41,953 bases of DNA from assembly GCA_016867835.1 (NCBI GenBank), contig VGIQ01000010.1:1-41953 (forward strand), in the 5' to 3' direction. Each line of letters starts with the position of its first letter. Positions within the stretch are counted from its first letter, which is position 1. Below the pieces are notes generated by a model, which saw only the letters and a list, made by a program, of their open reading frames with translations, ran no database searches and was not told the DNA's origin. The position numbers and the translations under genes are program-made. The DNA is from Calditrichota bacterium. Lineage in GTDB: Bacteria > Electryoneota > AABM5-125-24 > Hatepunaeales > Hatepunaeaceae. Positions 40,048 to 41,953 of the stretch are shown here, piece by piece.

Positions 40048-40669
40048 CATACTCGCAAATCTCCCTTAGCGGGCATGTCAGACATTTAGGTTCCATTCTG
40101 CAATACTCCTTGCCGAGCGCTACCCATTGGGCATGGAAGTCGTTATAGAGGGCCGGATCCGGCGGCAATTGCCGCTGGAACCAGGCCCTCAATTGCTCAT
40201 ACTTGACCCTACCATTGGATAGCCCCAGCCGGGCTAAGGCTCGCGTCGTGTAGGCATCGATCACAAAGACCGGCTTGCCGAGGGCATAGAGTAGTATACA
40301 GTCCGCGGTCTCGGGACCGATGCCCTTTATTGCAAGCAACTCCCGCCGCAGCGTCCCGGTATCAACTGGCGAACCCGATCTGACTAACCACCACCGGCAA
40401 ATTGACTTCAGTCGTTCCGCCTTCTGATTGAAGAATCCGGCGGATCGAATAATAACCTTCAGGTCGTCGTCCGGCAGGGCAATGATCGCTTCGGGCGAAA
40501 GCGCATTCGAGGCTTTGAGATTGGAGATGGCTCGCTCGACATTATGCCAGTTTGTGTTCTGAGTCAGGATTGCGCCGATGACAATCTCAAACGGCGTATC
40601 GCCCGGCCACCAGTTGCGATACCCGAAATGGTCGTGGAGACGGCGGTAGATATCAGGAAGATCAGTCAC
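40028..40669 (-). CDS. Endonuclease III-like HhH-GPD DNA glycosylase with Fe-S cluster
   Basis: A 213-residue base-excision repair glycosylase. The helix-hairpin-helix is LLAIKGIGPETADCIL and the catalytic Asp is D138 in VFVIDAYTTR. The residue that is the lyase Lys (K120) in E. coli Nth is E120 here, so it is probably a monofunctional glycosylase of the MutY/alkylbase type rather than a true endonuclease III. Four cysteines for a [4Fe-4S] cluster are spaced C-X5-C-X2-C-X5-C, one residue shorter in the first gap than in Nth. TPFEIVIGAILTQNTNW is typical of the family N-terminus. Confidence 0.87.
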   Translation of the reverse strand: MTDLPDIYRRLHDHFGYRNWWPGDTPFEIVIGAILTQNTNWHNVERAISNLKASNALSPEAIIALPDDDLKVIIRSAGFFNQKAERLKSICRWWLVRSGSPVDTGTLRRELLAIKGIGPETADCILLYALGKPVFVIDAYTTRALARLGLSNGRVKYEQLRAWFQRQLPPDPALYNDFHAQWVALGKEYCRMEPKCLTCPLREICEYGKRVSA

Positions 40670-40746
40670 TCGTCGTCAATGCGTTGTGCCATTTTAGGAC
40701 GCCTATCCTCCTCTTTCCTTTCGGTATATGAGGATGACATGGGTGG

Positions 40747-41631
40747 CTATCTATCGGGAGTCTTTGTCAAGAGGGTGGCCAGTTCGTCAAAGCGCCGGTC
40801 GGGTGGCAGCCGCTTCAATAGTTCCCGGCTTAAGAGGCTGTAGATTCGCTCCAGATTAGGAAAATCGTCAAGGGCTTGCAGGTGCCTTGCGACCGTCGCA
40901 GCGTCAGATCGAACGACCGGTCCGGTTAAAGCCCCGAAGAAGCCTCGCTCGTGGTAGTTGGCGAGGGTCTTATCGACCAGCGGTCGAAGGGTCTTGAGCG
41001 CTTCCGCGCGCGTGAAGCCTCCTCTATCAAGCAAATCGACAGCCACTTCGAGGAGCGCGACCATCAGGCTCGATCCGAAAACCGCCGCGAGGTGATAAAA
41101 GACCCTTGTCTCCGGAGGGACAATCGCGGCCTTTGCGCCGAGCCGCACGGCAAGAGCCATTCCCATGACGACCGCTTCATCGTCGCCTTCCAGACCTACC
41201 GTAATCCCCTGAAACGACTCCCATCCCTCCCGACCGGTGAAGGTCTGAAAGGGATGCCAGGCGAGTGCGTATCCTCCCGCTGCCCGCACCGGCTCCAGCA
41301 CTTCCGACGACACCGCACCAGCCGTGTGTGCGGCCACGACTCGCTGCTGTTTTGCAGCGATCCAGTTGCTGACATCGACTCCGCACCCTGCAAGGCTTGA
41401 GTCCGGGACTGCCAAAATGACCATCCCGATATCAGTCGGCAATTCGCCAATGCTCGAAAATCCCCGATACCCGTTGCGCTCGACATTGTCTAACTTGTGC
41501 GCAACTATCCCTGCAAGGAGGACGTCTTCAACCTCGCTGAGCGCCCTTGCGAGGGCTTTGCCAAGCCTCCCGTAGCCGACTATGGCAATTTTGGGGATAA
41601 TCCCGTTCGAAGCAGGTTGCAGGTTATCCAT
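40747..41631 (-). CDS. Rossmann-like/DUF2520 NAD(P)-binding protein
   Basis: A 294-residue two-domain protein. The N-terminal Rossmann fold begins IAIVGYGRLGKALARAL (GxGxxG), with VILAVPDSSL and AAHTAGAVSSEVLEPVRAAG downstream. The C-terminal helical DUF2520 domain starts WHPFQTFTGREGWESFQGI and contains VFYHLAAVFGSSLMVALLEVA and a helical bundle. Related proteins resemble ketopantoate/imine-type reductases, but substrate is unknown. ATG at 41631 overlaps the end of mltG by eight bases with GAGG upstream; a TTG start at 41658 is less likely. Confidence 0.83.
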   Translation of the reverse strand: MDNLQPASNGIIPKIAIVGYGRLGKALARALSEVEDVLLAGIVAHKLDNVERNGYRGFSSIGELPTDIGMVILAVPDSSLAGCGVDVSNWIAAKQQRVVAAHTAGAVSSEVLEPVRAAGGYALAWHPFQTFTGREGWESFQGITVGLEGDDEAVVMGMALAVRLGAKAAIVPPETRVFYHLAAVFGSSLMVALLEVAVDLLDRGGFTRAEALKTLRPLVDKTLANYHERGFFGALTGPVVRSDAATVARHLQALDDFPNLERIYSLLSRELLKRLPPDRRFDELATLLTKTPDR

Positions 41632-41953
41632 CGCTGCCTCGCGACGCAGCCAGTTCACGTCGAAGGGCTTGCAGTTTCTGCTTTGCCTTCAGGAAGTCAT
41701 TATAGGAAGAAGAGAAATGGTGCGAACCGTCGCCTTGCGCGACGAAATAGATGAAATCGACGTCCGCTGGATTTAAGGCGGCGCGAATCGCCCGCAGGCC
41801 CGGGCTGTTGATCGGTCCCGGCGGAAGGCCGGTTCGACGATAGGTGTTGTATGGGCTGTCGATGGCGAGGTCGCTCCGATAAAGTCTGCGGGGGCCGTCG
41901 TGAATGATGTATTGAATCGTCGGATCTGCTTCCAGTGGCATCCGCTTGCGGAG
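41624..41953 (-). CDS. mltG: Endolytic murein transglycosylase MltG, C-terminal fragment (cut by the window edge)
   Basis: The last 109 residues of an MltG (YceG-like) protein, entering from the right edge. MPLEADPTIQYI, TYRRTGLPPGPINSPGLRAIRAALNPA and FVAQGDGSHHFSSSYNDF, the C-terminal core of the LytG/YceG domain, are all recognisable. The catalytic Glu lies upstream, outside the window. MltG is an inner-membrane enzyme that cleaves glycan strands and sets their length. The gene overlaps the DUF2520 gene by eight bases, so they are probably cotranscribed. Confidence 0.9.
   Translation of the reverse strand, partial: LRKRMPLEADPTIQYIIHDGPRRLYRSDLAIDSPYNTYRRTGLPPGPINSPGLRAIRAALNPADVDFIYFVAQGDGSHHFSSSYNDFLKAKQKLQALRRELAASRGSDG

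Overview
The window is bacterial chromosomal DNA, roughly 58% G+C by eye, densely packed, from a Gram-negative, probably anaerobic or facultative bacterium of the FCB assemblage. The main clue is a secreted repeat protein ending in a YPNPFN-type C-terminal sorting domain (type A, T9SS-like). LpxH, MltG, TolC/RND proteins and numerous multiheme cytochromes support a diderm with a rich respiratory chain. I cannot name the phylum from sequence alone. No rRNA, tRNA, CRISPR array, phage module or intact transposase was seen.

Layout. 0.2-1.8 kb: a minus-strand tryptophanase with an unusual insertion. 1.9-14.3 kb: a plus-strand run of metabolism and housekeeping genes: methylmalonyl-CoA epimerase, a Cys/Met-type PLP lyase, a cyclic-nucleotide-binding protein, purM, plsY, gpsA, pheT, a small coiled-coil protein, zapA, a candidate 6S RNA, rny, an amidohydrolase and a class I glutamine-amidotransferase-like hydrolase. 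14.4-16.7 kb: holA, an ECF sigma factor and its zinc-finger anti-sigma factor, closed by a strong terminator. 16.7-20.6 kb: minus-strand pgeF, then plus-strand BPL_N-like lipoprotein, a DUF3467-like protein, an M24 peptidase and an LpxH-type phosphoesterase. 20.6-21.1 kb is noncoding, with small repeats and a promoter-like region.

21.1-23.7 kb holds a damaged Hmc/DsrMKJOP-like quinone-linked redox module: a NarI/DsrM-like cytochrome b, a four-cluster ferredoxin with a frameshift, a truncated NrfD/HybB-like protein and a seven-heme cytochrome c. 23.8-29.8 kb carries, on the minus strand, a complete tripartite RND efflux operon (TolC, adaptor, RND pump) followed by a cold-shock-domain protein.

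30.0-37.7 kb is the most distinctive part: six consecutive genes for multiheme electron transfer. There are two consecutive pairs of (membrane-anchored multiheme cytochrome c + FdnI/b561-like cytochrome b), with 7 and 9 heme motifs, then two giant NapC/NirT-anchored cytochromes with 15 and about 18 heme motifs. Together they encode about 49 c-type heme sites plus two b-type membrane subunits. The likely logic is that the b subunits exchange electrons with menaquinone and the c-type subunits carry them across the periplasm. Terminal partner and direction are not visible. Immediately downstream is a secreted LVIVD-repeat protein with a sorting domain. The window ends with minus-strand genes for an endonuclease III-like glycosylase, a Rossmann/DUF2520 protein and the C-terminus of MltG.
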